Source of the DNA: Burkholderiales bacterium
Lineage (GTDB): Bacteria > Pseudomonadota > Gammaproteobacteria > Burkholderiales > Burkholderiaceae_C
Assembly (NCBI GenBank): GCA_947453625.1
Contig: CANGHK010000031.1
Coordinates: forward strand, 1 to 62,569
Length of the DNA: 62,569 nt
Direction: 5' to 3'
In this document: piece by piece, positions 19,307 through 29,700 of the stretch
Position numbering within the stretch: the first letter of the stretch is position 1
How the letters are laid out: each line of letters opens with the position of its first letter
Position numbers and translations under genes: made by a program
The notes under the pieces: model-generated
What the model saw: only the letters and a program-made list of their open reading frames with translations
The model's database searches: none
Told to the model about the DNA's origin: nothing

Positions 19307-19627
19307 TCAGATCGTGAATTCTTCGATTTTGGCGCCGGCTGCCAAGGCGGCCTTGAGCCACTTGGGCTGCAGGCCGCGGCCGGTCCAGGTTTCACCTGTG
19401 GCGCCGTTGCGGTACTTGGGGGCCACCTTGCCACTGGGCTTGACGACACCCGTCGCTCGGGTGACAGGCAATTTGCCGGTAATATCAGCTGCAGTCAGGC
19501 CAAACTCTGCCATCATGGACTTGACCTTGCTGATCGCGTCGCTGCGCTCTTCGCGCTGTACGTCAGCGATCTTCTTTTCGAGTTCGGCCCGTTGGGCCAG
19601 CAGGTCTTGCAGTGAGGACATATTCAT
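19307..19627 (-). CDS. H-NS family histone-like nucleoid-structuring protein
   Basis: Nucleoid-associated DNA-binding protein of the H-NS/BpH3 type that silences AT-rich DNA. The 106-aa product has an N-terminal coiled-coil oligomerisation segment (LQDLLAQRAELEKKIADVQ) and the C-terminal DNA-binding motif (KYRNGATGETWTGRGLQPKWL begins at about residue 70). A GGAG site precedes the start; a second in-frame ATG two codons on is equally possible. It is monocistronic between YggX and a hairpin terminator. Confidence 0.92.
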   Translation of the reverse strand: MNMSSLQDLLAQRAELEKKIADVQREERSDAISKVKSMMAEFGLTAADITGKLPVTRATGVVKPSGKVAPKYRNGATGETWTGRGLQPKWLKAALAAGAKIEEFTI

Positions 19628-19723
19628 TCTCCGGGTGGATTGATCACGTCGCGAGTGTACGACAAATTTTCGTCAACCGCGACTGAATACCTTACCGGCA
19701 AGCGCAACTGTCCCGATCTGAAA

Positions 19724-19996
19724 TCACGGCGCCGGTGGAACGTAGCCCAGGGGCTGGTCGACACCCTCGCCGAAGAAGTAACGCTCCATCTGCCGCGCCA
19801 GATACTGGCGGGCGCGCTGGTCGGCCAGGTTGAGGCGGTTTTCGTTGACCAGCATGGTCTGGTGCTTGAGCCAGCCGGCCCAGGCTTCCTTGCTGACGTT
19901 GGCATAGAGCCGCTTGCCCAACTCCCCGGGGTAGGGGGCGAAAGCCAGGCCTTCGGCCTCTTTCTTCAGATAGACGCATTGCACGGTGCGGGCCAT
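19724..19996 (-). CDS. yggX: Probable Fe(2+)-trafficking protein YggX
   Basis: 90-aa cytoplasmic protein that protects iron-sulfur clusters and is linked to iron trafficking. It matches the family in length and in its N-terminal cysteine ([17 protein letters not shown]), [19 protein letters not shown] and the C-terminal [11 protein letters not shown]. It follows argA on the same strand with a 37-base gap, so co-transcription is likely. Confidence 0.95.
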   Translation of the reverse strand: MARTVQCVYLKKEAEGLAFAPYPGELGKRLYANVSKEAWAGWLKHQTMLVNENRLNLADQRARQYLARQMERYFFGEGVDQPLGYVPPAP

Positions 19997-20033
19997 GTGG
20001 AATCTCCTTGGCGGTTTTAGGTGGCTGGCCGGG

Positions 20034-21374
20034 TCAGGCCAGTTTCTTGACCAGGACCTGCGAGCGCCGGTCCCAGTTGTACTTGCGTTTGCGGGCCTCG
20101 GGCAACCAATCGGGGTCGACCGGCACGAAGCCGCGCTTGATGAACCAGTGCATGGTGCGCGTGGTGAGCACGAAGATGCTGTCCAGCCCCTGCGCCCGGG
20201 CGCGCTGCTCGACGCGCTTGAGGATGCGTTCGCCGTCGCCTTGCCCTTGCACGGCGGGCGATATCGTCAGCGCCGCCATTTCGCCGGTGCGGGCTTCCGG
20301 GTAGGGGTAGAGCGCGGCGCAGCCGAATATCACGCCGTCATGCGCGATCACGGTGTAGTTGGCGATGTCGCGCTCGATCTCGTTGCGCTCGCGCCGCACC
20401 AGCGTGCCGTCGCGTTCGAAGGGCTCGATCAGCTGCAGGATGCCGCCGACATCGTCGGCGGTGGCCTCATGCAGGCTTTCGAGCTTTTCGTCGACCACCA
20501 TGGTGCCTATGCCGTCGTGCGTGAAAATCTCCTGCAATATCGCCCCGTCGATTGCGAACGGCAAGATGTGCGAGCGCTCGACACCGCCCTCGCAGGCCTT
20601 GACGCAGTGCTGCAGGTAAAACGCCGGATCGCTGGGCTGTGCCGGCGCGGGCAGTTGGGTCAGCAGCCGCTGGGCATCGACCAGCGCCAGCTCGGTATCG
20701 ATCGCGCTGTCCGGATTGCCGCGGTCCTCGACAATGCCGGGAATCTCGGTCATGAACAGCAGCTTGTCGGCCTGCAGCGCGATGGCGGTGGCGGTGGCCA
20801 CCTCTTCCATCCGCAGATTGAAGGCCTCGCCGGTGGGCGAGAAACCGAACGGGCTGAGCAGCAGCAGCGCGCCAATATCGATGGCGCGGCGCATTGCGCT
20901 GGCGTCGACGCGGCGCACCACACCCGAATGCATGAAATCGACGCCATCGACGATTCCCACCGGGCGTGCGGTCAGGAAATTGCCCGAAACCACGCGCACC
21001 GTGGCGTTGGCCATCGGGGTATTGGGCAAACCCTGCGAGAACGCGGCCTCGATTTCGAAGCGCAGTTGGCCTGCGGCCTCCTGCGCGCAATCGAGCGTCA
21101 CTGCATCGGTGATTCGCGTGCCGTGGCTGTAGCGCGAACTGTGGCCCTTGGCTTGCAGTTGTTCGTCAACCTGGGGCCTGAATCCATGCACCAGCACCAG
21201 TTTGATGCCCATCGCCTGCAGGATGGCCAGATCCTGGACAAAGGCATTGAGTTTGCCGGCCGCGATCAGTTCGCCTGCCATGCCGACGACGAAGGTCTTG
21301 CCCCGGTAAGCGTGAATATAGGGCGCGACGGCGCGAAACCAGGGGATGAAGGTGTGCGGGAAGACCAGGCTCAT
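20034..21374 (-). CDS. argA: Amino-acid N-acetyltransferase (N-acetylglutamate synthase) ArgA
   Basis: First enzyme of arginine biosynthesis: acetyl-CoA plus glutamate gives N-acetylglutamate. The 446-aa product has the ArgA architecture: an N-terminal amino-acid-kinase-like domain (residues ~25-290; [33 protein letters not shown]) that normally carries arginine feedback control. A C-terminal GNAT domain follows (~300-446; [37 protein letters not shown]). Length is normal. It sits upstream of yggX. Confidence 0.95.
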   Translation of the reverse strand: MSLVFPHTFIPWFRAVAPYIHAYRGKTFVVGMAGELIAAGKLNAFVQDLAILQAMGIKLVLVHGFRPQVDEQLQAKGHSSRYSHGTRITDAVTLDCAQEAAGQLRFEIEAAFSQGLPNTPMANATVRVVSGNFLTARPVGIVDGVDFMHSGVVRRVDASAMRRAIDIGALLLLSPFGFSPTGEAFNLRMEEVATATAIALQADKLLFMTEIPGIVEDRGNPDSAIDTELALVDAQRLLTQLPAPAQPSDPAFYLQHCVKACEGGVERSHILPFAIDGAILQEIFTHDGIGTMVVDEKLESLHEATADDVGGILQLIEPFERDGTLVRRERNEIERDIANYTVIAHDGVIFGCAALYPYPEARTGEMAALTISPAVQGQGDGERILKRVEQRARAQGLDSIFVLTTRTMHWFIKRGFVPVDPDWLPEARKRKYNWDRRSQVLVKKLA

Positions 21375-21458
21375 GGTGGCGGGGATTGTGCCGCAGCGAC
21401 CCGCCCCGTCCGGACGGGTGGCGCTGCCGAGCCGCCACCTGCCCGGGTGCTTGTCGGG

Positions 21459-22280
21459 TCAGCCCAGCGCCTCGCGCAGCGCTGCCAGCAGGCCGTCGGG
21501 TGCCTCGGCCGGCAGCGAATGCCCCGCTGCCAGCGTGACGATGCGCGCCTCGAGCGCGGCGGCGATGTCGCGCGTGCTGCGCGGCGGCGTCATCTGGTCG
21601 GCAGCGCCCAGCACCATGGTCACCGGGCACGCCACCTGGGCGGCGGCCTGTAGGCCGTTGGCGTAGCGGTCGCAGACGCTGAAGTCGTGGTGGAACAGGT
21701 TGACCTCGCAGCCGGTCGCGTTGGCGCCCGCCAGCACCCGGCGCATCAGCGCCCGGTTGCTGCCGTGCAGCCACATGCCCGGGCCGGGGTACGAGGGCTT
21801 GGCGGCCAGGGTGCTGATCGAGAACGCATTGACCATGTCTATGGCCTGCAGCGGCGCGTCGCGGGCGGTGTCGAGCAGGGCCTGCGACACCTTCATCGGG
21901 TAGGCCGTGCCCACCATCACCAGCTTGGCGATGCGCTCGGGCGCGCGCGCCGCGGCTTCCAGCGCGATCAGCGAGCCCATGCTGTGGCCTACCAGCGTGG
22001 CCTGCGCGGGCTGGCTGACGCCGGCCGCGGTCAGAAGCGCCAGCACCCAGTCGGCCAGCGCCTCCACGCTGCCCAGCACCGGGCCGGCGCTGCGGCCGTG
22101 GCCGGGCAAGTCCAGCGCCAGCACGCCGTAGCCATGGTGGGCGCACCAGCGCGCCAGCAGGGTCCAGCCGCTGTGGTCGTGCAGCGCGCCGTGGATGAAC
22201 ACGACGCAGGGCAGGGCGGGATCCAAGGGCTTGCCGCCGGTGTAGGTGTAGGCCTCGCAGCCATTGACCAGGAGTTTCAT
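21459..22280 (-). CDS. Alpha/beta-fold hydrolase
   Basis: 273-aa hydrolase of the alpha/beta superfamily. The nucleophile elbow is GHSMGS, the oxyanion region is FIHGALHDHSGW, and the acid and histidine are probably in GAADQMTPP and AAGHSLP near the C-terminus. The start ATG at 22280 overlaps the stop of the upstream sulfhydrylase gene (ATGA), indicating translational coupling, so it may hydrolyse an ester or thioester linked to that step. The substrate cannot be told from sequence. Confidence 0.85.
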   Translation of the reverse strand: MKLLVNGCEAYTYTGGKPLDPALPCVVFIHGALHDHSGWTLLARWCAHHGYGVLALDLPGHGRSAGPVLGSVEALADWVLALLTAAGVSQPAQATLVGHSMGSLIALEAAARAPERIAKLVMVGTAYPMKVSQALLDTARDAPLQAIDMVNAFSISTLAAKPSYPGPGMWLHGSNRALMRRVLAGANATGCEVNLFHHDFSVCDRYANGLQAAAQVACPVTMVLGAADQMTPPRSTRDIAAALEARIVTLAAGHSLPAEAPDGLLAALREALG

Positions 22281-23587
22281 GCTGCCCGCGCTCCGAGGTT
22301 TTGCGCCACTTTGAGCGCCCGTTTCAGGTCGTCGATCAGGTCGTCGGCGTCTTCCAGGCCGATGGACAGCCGGATCGTGCCCGGGCCGATGCCGGCACGC
22401 GACAGCGCGGCGTCGTCCATCCGGAAATGCGTGGTCGAGGCCGGGTGGATCACCAGCGAGCGGCAATCGCCGACATTGGCCAGGTGCGAGAAGATCTTCA
22501 GCGCCTCGATGAAGGCCACGCCCTGGGCCCGCGAGCCCTTCAGGTCGAAGCTGAACACCGCGCCGGCGCCGCGTGGCAGCAAGGTCTTGGCCAGCGCATG
22601 GCTGGGATGCGATTCAAGCTCGGGGTAGCCAACGCGCGCGACCGCCGGGTGGCTGGCCAGCATCGCCACCACCTTGCGGGTGTTCTCGATGTGGCGCGCC
22701 ATTCGCAGCGGCAGGGTTTCGATGCCTTGCAGGATCAGCCAGGACGTGTGCGGGCTGATGCAGGCGCCGAAATCGCGCAAGCCTTCGCGGCGCGCGCGCA
22801 GCAGGAAGGCGCCCACCGTGCTCTCCTCGGTGAAGACCATGCCGTGGAAACCGGCGTAGGGCTCGGTCAGTTCGGGGAACTTGCCCGACTTGTCCCAGTC
22901 GAAGTTGCCGCTGTCGACCAGCAGCCCGCCCACCACCGTGCCGTGGCCGGACAGGAACTTGGTGGCCGAATGGAACAGCAGGTCGGCGCCATGCTCGAAG
23001 GGCTTGAGCAGCCAGGGCGGCGTGAAGGTCGAATCGACCAGCAGCGGCAGGCCGGCGTCATGCGCGACCGCGGCCACGGTCGGGATGTCGAGCACGTCCA
23101 GCCCCGGGTTGCCCAGGGTCTCGCCGAACAGCAAGCGGGTTTCCGGACGGATCGCCGCCCGCCAGGCGTCTATGTCGCCCGGCGGCACGAAGGTGGTGGC
23201 GATGCCGAAACGGCGCAGCGTGTAGTCGAGCAGGTTGTGCGAGCCGCCGTAGAGCGCGCTGCTGGCCACGACATGCTGGCCGGCGCCGGCGATCGTGGCG
23301 ATGGCCAGGTGCAGGGCGGCCTGGCCGCTGGCGGTGGCGATCGCCCCGACACCGCCCTCGAGCGCGGCGATGCGCTCTTCCAGCACCGCGGTGGTGGGGT
23401 TGCTGATGCGGCTGTACACATGGCCCGAGCGCTCCATGTTGAACAGCGAGGCGGCATGCTCGCTGCTCTGGAACACGAACGAGGTGCTCAGGTGTATCGG
23501 CACGGCCCGGGCGCCGGTCGCCGGGTCGGGCGTGGCACCCGCATGCAGCGCTAGGGTGTCGAATCCGGGGTCGCTGTAGCCAGGCAT
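22277..23587 (-). CDS. O-acetyl/O-succinylhomoserine sulfhydrylase-type PLP enzyme (first copy)
   Basis: 436-aa Cys/Met-metabolism PLP-dependent enzyme, most like MetY sulfhydrylases, which combine acylated homoserine with sulfide to give homocysteine. Visible features are VYSRISNPTTAVLEERIAALEGG, the PLP-lysine segment SATKFLSGHGTVVGG and the C-terminal SLVIHPASTTH. The start at 23587 gives the family-typical N-terminus (SDPGFDTLALHAG); the open frame runs to 23935 but that extension overlaps the divergent CBS gene. It overlaps the downstream hydrolase gene by 4 bases. A second, distinct homologue lies at 42303. Confidence 0.88.
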   Translation of the reverse strand: MPGYSDPGFDTLALHAGATPDPATGARAVPIHLSTSFVFQSSEHAASLFNMERSGHVYSRISNPTTAVLEERIAALEGGVGAIATASGQAALHLAIATIAGAGQHVVASSALYGGSHNLLDYTLRRFGIATTFVPPGDIDAWRAAIRPETRLLFGETLGNPGLDVLDIPTVAAVAHDAGLPLLVDSTFTPPWLLKPFEHGADLLFHSATKFLSGHGTVVGGLLVDSGNFDWDKSGKFPELTEPYAGFHGMVFTEESTVGAFLLRARREGLRDFGACISPHTSWLILQGIETLPLRMARHIENTRKVVAMLASHPAVARVGYPELESHPSHALAKTLLPRGAGAVFSFDLKGSRAQGVAFIEALKIFSHLANVGDCRSLVIHPASTTHFRMDDAALSRAGIGPGTIRLSIGLEDADDLIDDLKRALKVAQNLGARAA

Positions 23588-23687
23588 GGTTGTTTTGCGA
23601 TCGATTTGAATGGGGATGCCGGGATTGTGTGCTATCTTTTTCGCTGTCGCCTGAGTGCAACAGGGCGACCCACCCGAGGAGATCCCC

Positions 23688-24152
23688 ATGAAAGTCAGCG
23701 ACATCCTTCGCGTCAAGGGCAGCACGCTGTTCACCGTCGCCCCTGGCCAGCCCCTGGCGGTCGCGGTCAAGACCATGGCTGACTGCGACATCGGGTCGCT
23801 GGTGGCTATCGAGTACGGCGATGTGGTGGGCATGCTCACCTTCCGCGAGGTGATCGCCGCGGTGGTGCGCAACGGTGGCGGCGTGGGCACGCTGACGGTG
23901 CGCACGGTGATGGACGACGCGCCGCTGACCTGCACCCCCGAGACCGAGATCGACGAGGTGCGCCGGATGATGCTGGGCCGCCATGCGCGCTACATGCCGG
24001 TGCTAGACGGCAAGACGTTGATGGGCGTGATCTCGTTCTACGACGTGGCCAAGGCGGTGGTGGACGGCCAGGATTTCGAGAACCGGATGCTCAAGGCCTA
24101 CATCCGCGACTGGCCGGTCGAGGAAGCCGGCGCCGACGCGCCCAAGCTCTAG
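23688..24152 (+). CDS. CBS-domain protein
   Basis: 154-aa protein consisting of two CBS domains (residues ~1-60 and ~75-135; SLVAIEYGDVVGMLTFREV, ARYMPVLDGKTLMGVISFYD), an adenosine-nucleotide-sensing Bateman module with no attached catalytic domain. A strong ribosome site (GAGGAG) precedes the ATG. It is transcribed divergently from the sulfhydrylase and ends before a clear terminator, so it is probably monocistronic. Target unknown. Confidence 0.9.
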   Translation: MKVSDILRVKGSTLFTVAPGQPLAVAVKTMADCDIGSLVAIEYGDVVGMLTFREVIAAVVRNGGGVGTLTVRTVMDDAPLTCTPETEIDEVRRMMLGRHARYMPVLDGKTLMGVISFYDVAKAVVDGQDFENRMLKAYIRDWPVEEAGADAPKL

Positions 24153-24192
24153 CGTCCGGGCGCCGGCCGGCGCCGGCTGCGACAATCCTGCA

Positions 24193-24221
24193 AGCCCGGG
24201 GCTGAGCGCGCCGGGCTTTTT
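24193..24221 (+). terminator. Rho-independent terminator after the CBS gene
   Basis: A 7-bp stem AGCCCGG / CCGGGCT with an 11-nt loop is followed directly by a five-T run. It lies about 40 bases past the CBS gene and 20 bases before aroC. Confidence 0.85.
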
Positions 24222-24241
24222 CAATTTGGATCGAGCCCCCC

Positions 24242-25360
24242 ATGTCCGGCAGCACCTTCGGCAGCTTGTTTCGCGTCACCAACTTCGGCGAGAGCCATGG
24301 CCCGGCCATAGGCTGCGTGATCGACGGCTGCCCGCCCGGGCTGGCGCTGGGGGTCGAGGACATCCAGCCCGAGCTCGACCGCCGCCGCCCCGGCACCAGC
24401 CGCCATGTCACCCAGCGCAACGAGCCCGACGCGGTGGAGATCCTGTCCGGCGTCTACGAGGGCCTGACCACCGGCACGCCGATCTGCCTGCTGATCCGCA
24501 ACACCGACCAGCGCAGCAAGGATTACGGCAACCTGCTCGATACCTTCCGCCCCGGCCACGCCGATTACAGCTACTGGCGCAAGTACGGCTTGCGCGACCC
24601 GCGCGGCGGCGGGCGCTCGTCGGCCCGGCTGACCGCGCCGATGGTGGCCGCCGGTGCGGTGGCCAAGAAGTGGCTGCGGCTGCAGCATGGCACGGCTTTC
24701 ACCGGCTGGATGAGCCAGCTGGGCGAGATCGCGATCCCGTTCGAGGACGCGGCGCAGATCCCGCTCAACCCCTTTTACGCCCCCAATGCCGGTATCGTGC
24801 CGAGGCTGGAGGCCTATATGGACGACTTGCGCCGGGCCGGTGACTCCTGCGGCGCCCGCATCGAGGTGCGGGCGACCGGCGTGCCGCCCGGCCTGGGCGA
24901 GCCGCTGTTCGACAAGCTCGACGCCGAGATCGCCTACGCGATGATGGGCATCAATGCGGTCAAGGGCGTGGAGATCGGCGACGGATTCGGCGTCGTGGCG
25001 CAGCGCGGCACGGTGCACGGCGACAACCTGACGCCGGCCGGTTTTGCCAGCAACCATGCCGGCGGCGTGCTGGGCGGCGTCAGCACCGGGCAAGACCTGG
25101 TGGTGGCTATCGCGATCAAGCCCACCAGTTCTATCCGCCAGCCCAAGGCCTCGATAGACCGCGCCGGCCTGCCCACGGTGGTCGAGACCTTTGGCCGCCA
25201 CGACCCCTGCGTGGGCATACGCGCCACGCCCATCGCCGAGGCCATGCTGGCGCTGGTGCTGATGGACCATGCGCTGCGCCAGCGCGCGCAGTGCGGCGAC
25301 GTGGTGCTGCCGGTCGACGCGATCGCCGCTTTGGCGGGACCCGCCGGGCCCGCAGCCTGA
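24242..25360 (+). CDS. aroC: Chorismate synthase AroC
   Basis: Last step of the shikimate pathway: 5-enolpyruvylshikimate-3-phosphate to chorismate, using reduced FMN. The 372-aa length is normal. Family signatures are [18 protein letters not shown], the segment around [15 protein letters not shown], and [18 protein letters not shown] terminator immediately upstream indicates an independent promoter, but I cannot point to one in the short gap. Confidence 0.97.
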   Translation: MSGSTFGSLFRVTNFGESHGPAIGCVIDGCPPGLALGVEDIQPELDRRRPGTSRHVTQRNEPDAVEILSGVYEGLTTGTPICLLIRNTDQRSKDYGNLLDTFRPGHADYSYWRKYGLRDPRGGGRSSARLTAPMVAAGAVAKKWLRLQHGTAFTGWMSQLGEIAIPFEDAAQIPLNPFYAPNAGIVPRLEAYMDDLRRAGDSCGARIEVRATGVPPGLGEPLFDKLDAEIAYAMMGINAVKGVEIGDGFGVVAQRGTVHGDNLTPAGFASNHAGGVLGGVSTGQDLVVAIAIKPTSSIRQPKASIDRAGLPTVVETFGRHDPCVGIRATPIAEAMLALVLMDHALRQRAQCGDVVLPVDAIAALAGPAGPAA

Positions 25361-25563
25361 TCGGTGCTGGCGCGCCTGAAGGCGCCGGGCTGTCGGCCGT
25401 CGGGCAGGTCTGTCGGACGGCCCTGTCGCTGCCGTCCGTCGCGCCTGCTGGCAGTTCGTCGGCGGCCCCGTACGCCTGATCCCCTGGGGGTTTGGCGTCC
25501 GGTCTATCGCTTCTACACTGCGGCTCGCGCCACGGGAGCGGGCACAACGGTGAAGGACGGTTC

Positions 25564-26730
25564 ATGCGCAAGAGCGGGTTGAAGGTGGCGGGTGGCGTGG
25601 TGTTGCTGGTGGCCGCTGCCGGACTGGTCTGGACAGTCCAGCGCGGGCCGCTGTCGGCGGGACTGGCGCAGGCCGCCAAGCTGCCGGGTGCGTCGGCGTC
25701 CGCGCCGCTGGACTTCCGCGCCGACGAGGTGCTGCGCCCGGTGCTAATGTCTCTGCCACAGGCGATCGAGTTCTCGGGCCCGCTGGTCGCGCCGCACACC
25801 GCGGTGCTGCGGGCCAAGGCCTCGGGCACTTTGCTCAGCCTGGACGTGGTCGAAGGCGCCCGGGTGCGCGCCGGCCAGCTGCTGGGCCGCATCGACATGG
25901 CCGACCTGGGCAGCCGCATCGCCGAGCGTGGCGCCAACCTCGAATCGGCGCGTGCCACCGTGCTGCAGGCCGAGCGCGGCCACGCCAGCAACGAGCGGCT
26001 GGCGGCGCAGAACTTCATCTCGGCCACCGCGCTGGACAACTCGCGCGCCACGCTCGACACCGCGCGCGCCGCGTTGTCGGCGGCCCAGGCCGCGCTCGCC
26101 ACCACCCAGGTCGCGCAGCGCGACGCCGTTCTCGTCGCGCCGATTGCTGGCATCGTTGCCAAGCGCCATGTGCTGCCGGGCGAGAAGGTCTCGGTCGAGC
26201 AGCAGGTGCTGACGCTGGTCGACCTGGCCACGCTGGAGCTGGCCGGCAACGTCGGCACGCATGAGGTGGCCCGGTTGGCGCCTGGCATGGCGGTGCAGGT
26301 CCAGGTCGAGGGGCTGGCGCAGCCGCTGGCCGGCCAACTGGCGCGCATCGCGCCGGCGGCCGAGGCTGGCACCCGGTCCATCGGCGTCGCGGTGGTGGTG
26401 GCCAACCCCGACGAGCGCCTGCGCGCCGGCCAGTACGCGCTGGCCCGGGTGGTGTTGCCCGACGGTCTGCAGCGCCTGGTGGTGCCGCTGCAGGCGGTGG
26501 GCTCGACCGGCGGGCAATCGCATGTCTGGTTGATCGCCAACGGCTTGCTGCTGCGCCGCGCCGTCACCTTGGGTCGGCGCGACGAGGCCGGCGGCCGGGT
26601 CGAGGTGCTGGCCGGTCTGGGCGCCCAGGACAGTCTGCTGGCCGCGCGCTTCGACAACCTGCGCGAGGGCGCGCCGGCGCGGGTGCTGGCCGCGGCTTCA
26701 GCGGCTGCCTCCGGCGCCGCGCCGCGCTGA
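25564..26730 (+). CDS. RND efflux periplasmic adaptor (membrane fusion protein)
   Basis: 388-aa HlyD/AcrA-type adaptor linking an RND pump to an outer-membrane channel. It has an N-terminal anchor or signal segment (GVVLLVAAAGLVWTVQ) and a lipoyl half-motif (GTLLSLDVVEGARVRAGQLLGRI). A coiled-coil hairpin rich in Ala/Leu (residues ~115-180) is followed by the second lipoyl half (VLVAPIAGIVAKRHVLPGEKV) and a beta-barrel. A GAAGGA site precedes the chosen ATG. It lies 44 bases before the pump gene; no outer-membrane TolC-like gene is present here. Confidence 0.93.
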   Translation: MRKSGLKVAGGVVLLVAAAGLVWTVQRGPLSAGLAQAAKLPGASASAPLDFRADEVLRPVLMSLPQAIEFSGPLVAPHTAVLRAKASGTLLSLDVVEGARVRAGQLLGRIDMADLGSRIAERGANLESARATVLQAERGHASNERLAAQNFISATALDNSRATLDTARAALSAAQAALATTQVAQRDAVLVAPIAGIVAKRHVLPGEKVSVEQQVLTLVDLATLELAGNVGTHEVARLAPGMAVQVQVEGLAQPLAGQLARIAPAAEAGTRSIGVAVVVANPDERLRAGQYALARVVLPDGLQRLVVPLQAVGSTGGQSHVWLIANGLLLRRAVTLGRRDEAGGRVEVLAGLGAQDSLLAARFDNLREGAPARVLAAASAAASGAAPR

Positions 26731-26774
26731 TCCGGCCGCCCGCACACCCCCGCCGAACGAGAAGAGGTCACTCC

Positions 26775-29700
26775 ATGTGGATCACCCGTGTGTCGGTCAA
26801 CAACCCCGTGTTCGCCGTGATGGTGATGGTGGCGCTGTGCGTGCTGGGCCTGTTCTCCTATGTCCGGCTGGGCGTCGAGCAGATGCCCGATGTCTCGCCG
26901 CCGGGCGCCTACATCGAGGTGGCCTACCCCGGCGCGTCGCCCGAGGCGGTCGAGCGCGAGGTCACCAAGCTGATCGAGACCTCGGTCAACAGCGTGGCCG
27001 GCGTGCGCCGCATCAGCTCGCGCAGCCTGGAGGGCAAGAGCCAGACCAGCGTCGAGTTCTCGCTCAACGCCGACATGGGCCGGGCGATGCAGGAGGTGCG
27101 CGACCGGCTCTCCGCGGTGCAGTCGGCGCTGCCGCGCGACGCCCGGGCGCCGACCGTGGCGCGCTTCAACAACGACAACAGCCAGCCCATCGTCGTGCTG
27201 GCGCTGCTGAGTGCGACCCGCAGCGCGCGCGAGCTGTCGCTGGTGGCCGACCAACTGGTCGACAAGCGGCTGCAGCGCGTCGAGGGCGTGGCGCGCATCG
27301 ACATCTCCGGTCTGGCCACGCGCGAAGTGCGCATCGACCTGGACCCGCTGCGCCTGCGCAGCTACGGCGTCACGCCGGCCGAGGTGGCCACCGCGCTGCG
27401 CGAGGCCAATGCCGACCAGCCGGTCGGGCTGCTGTCCGACCGCAGCACGGATGCGATCCTGCGCGTCGAGGGCCGGGTGCGCGACCCGCGCGACTTCGCG
27501 GCTGTCGTCGTCGCCAGGCGCGGCGGCCTGGCGCTGACGCTGGGCGACCTGGGGTCGCTGGTCGAGCGCGAGCGTGAGCTCGATTCCACCGCCCGCATCA
27601 ACGGCCAGCGCGCGGTCAGCTTCAATGTCTTCAAGCAGCAGGACGCCAACATCGTGGCCACCGGCGACGCCGTCAAGGACGCGATGGCCGAGCTGCGCAA
27701 GTCGCTGCCGCCCGACATGGAGCTGCGCCTGATCTACGCCAACAGCGACTGGGTCAAGCAGTCGCTCGATGGCCTCAAGCGCACCCTGGTCGAGGGCGCG
27801 CTGCTCACCGTCTTGATCGTCTTCCTGTTTCTGCACAGCTGGCGCTCGACCCTCATCACCGGGCTGACGCTGCCGATCGCGGTGATCTCGAGTTTCATCG
27901 CGGTCCATGCCTTCGGCTTCACGCTGAACTTCATGACGATGATGGCGCTGAGCCTGTGCATAGGCCTGCTGATCGACGACGCGATCGTGGTGCGCGAGAA
28001 CATCGTGCGCCATGTGGCATTGGGCAAGGACCACCACCAGGCCGCGCTCGACGGCACCCAGGAGATCGGCCTGGCGGTGATGGCCACCACCTTCGCGCTG
28101 TGCGCGGTGTTCGTGCCGGTGGCCTTCATGGGCGGCATCATCGGCAAGTTCTTCTACCCCTTCGGCGTCACGGTGGCGGTGGCGGTGCTGGTCAGCCTGT
28201 TCGTCAGCTTCACGCTCGACCCTATGCTGTCCTCGGTCTGGCGCGACCCGCCGTCGACCCACCTGAAGAAATTGCCGGTGCTGGGCGCGATGATCCGCGC
28301 CACCGACCGTGGCCTGGACGCCCTGCACGGCGTCTACGAAGCTCTGATCCACTGGGCCTTCTCGGCCCGCCGCTGGCGTTTGCCGCTGCCGGCCTGGGGC
28401 CATGGTTTTGCTGCCGACAGCCAGCGCGACAAGGCCAGCAAGCGGCGCTGGCGGCGCGCCACGGTCACGCCGCGCGGCGTGGTGCTGGGGGTCGGGCTGC
28501 TGAGCTTCGTCGGTGCAATCGCGCTGGCCCCGCTGGTGGGCACCGAGTTCATCCCCGAGGTCGACCAGGGCTTCACGCAGCTCTCGCTGCGCCTGCCCGA
28601 GGGGTCCAGTCTGGAGCGCAGCGACGCCAAGGTGGCCCAGGTCGAGGCCATCGTGCTGGCAATGCCCGAGGTGGCCAGCGTGTCCACTTTCGTCGGCGGC
28701 GCCGGCCAGCGCAACCTGGCGTCGCTCAGCATCGCGCTCAAGCCCCGCTCGGACCGCAGCCGCAGCCAGAAGCAGGTCGAGGAGGCCATCCGCAAGCAGG
28801 TGGCGGTGATCCCCGGCACCGACGCCGCGCTGGGCTTCAACCGGCCGATCTATGTCGCGATCCTCGGCCCCGAGGCCGAAGGCCTGGCCCGGGTGGCGAC
28901 CGACTTCGCCGACAAGGTCAGGAAGATCCCCGGCACGGTCGACGTCGAACTCTCGGTGCGGCCCGGCCTGCCGGCGTTTGCTGTGCGTCTCAAACCCGGC
29001 GCGGTGCGCGAGCTGGGGCTGACCGCGCCGCAGTTGGCGTCCAGTCTGCGCGCCTATGTCAACGGCGAGACGGCCACCTACTGGACCACGCCCGACGGCG
29101 ACCAGGTCGAGGTGGTGCTGCGCCTGAACCAGAGCCAGCGCGAACGCATAGACCAGATGCGCAACCTGCCGGTGGCGTTTGCCAAGGATGCGAATGGCGG
29201 CATGACGCCGATCACGCTGGACAGCGTGGCCACGATCACCCCGGTGTTCAACCCCGAGATCATCCGGCGCCAGAACCTGCAGCGCCGCGAGGCGGTTTTT
29301 GCCGGCGTCAACGGCCGCTCGGCCGGCGAGGTGGGCGACGACGTGCAGAGGCTGGTCAAGGCCACCGTGCTGCCGCCGGGCTACAGCTTCGACATCGGCG
29401 GCCAGACCAAGGACCAGCAAGAGGCTTTCGGCGCGATGCTGGGGGCGATGGGGCTGGCGGTGATCTTCATCTACATCGTGCTGGCCAGCCAGTTCGGCAG
29501 TTTTCTGCAGCCGATCGCGATCATGGCCAGCCTGCCGCTGGCGCTGATCGGCGTGATGGCCGCGCTGCTGCTGTGGCGCAGCACGCTCAACGTGTTCTCG
29601 ATGATCGGGCTGGTGATGCTGATGGGCCTGGTGACCAAGAACGCGATCCTGCTGGTCGACTTTGCCAACCACGCGCGCCGCGCCGGTGCCACCGTTGCTG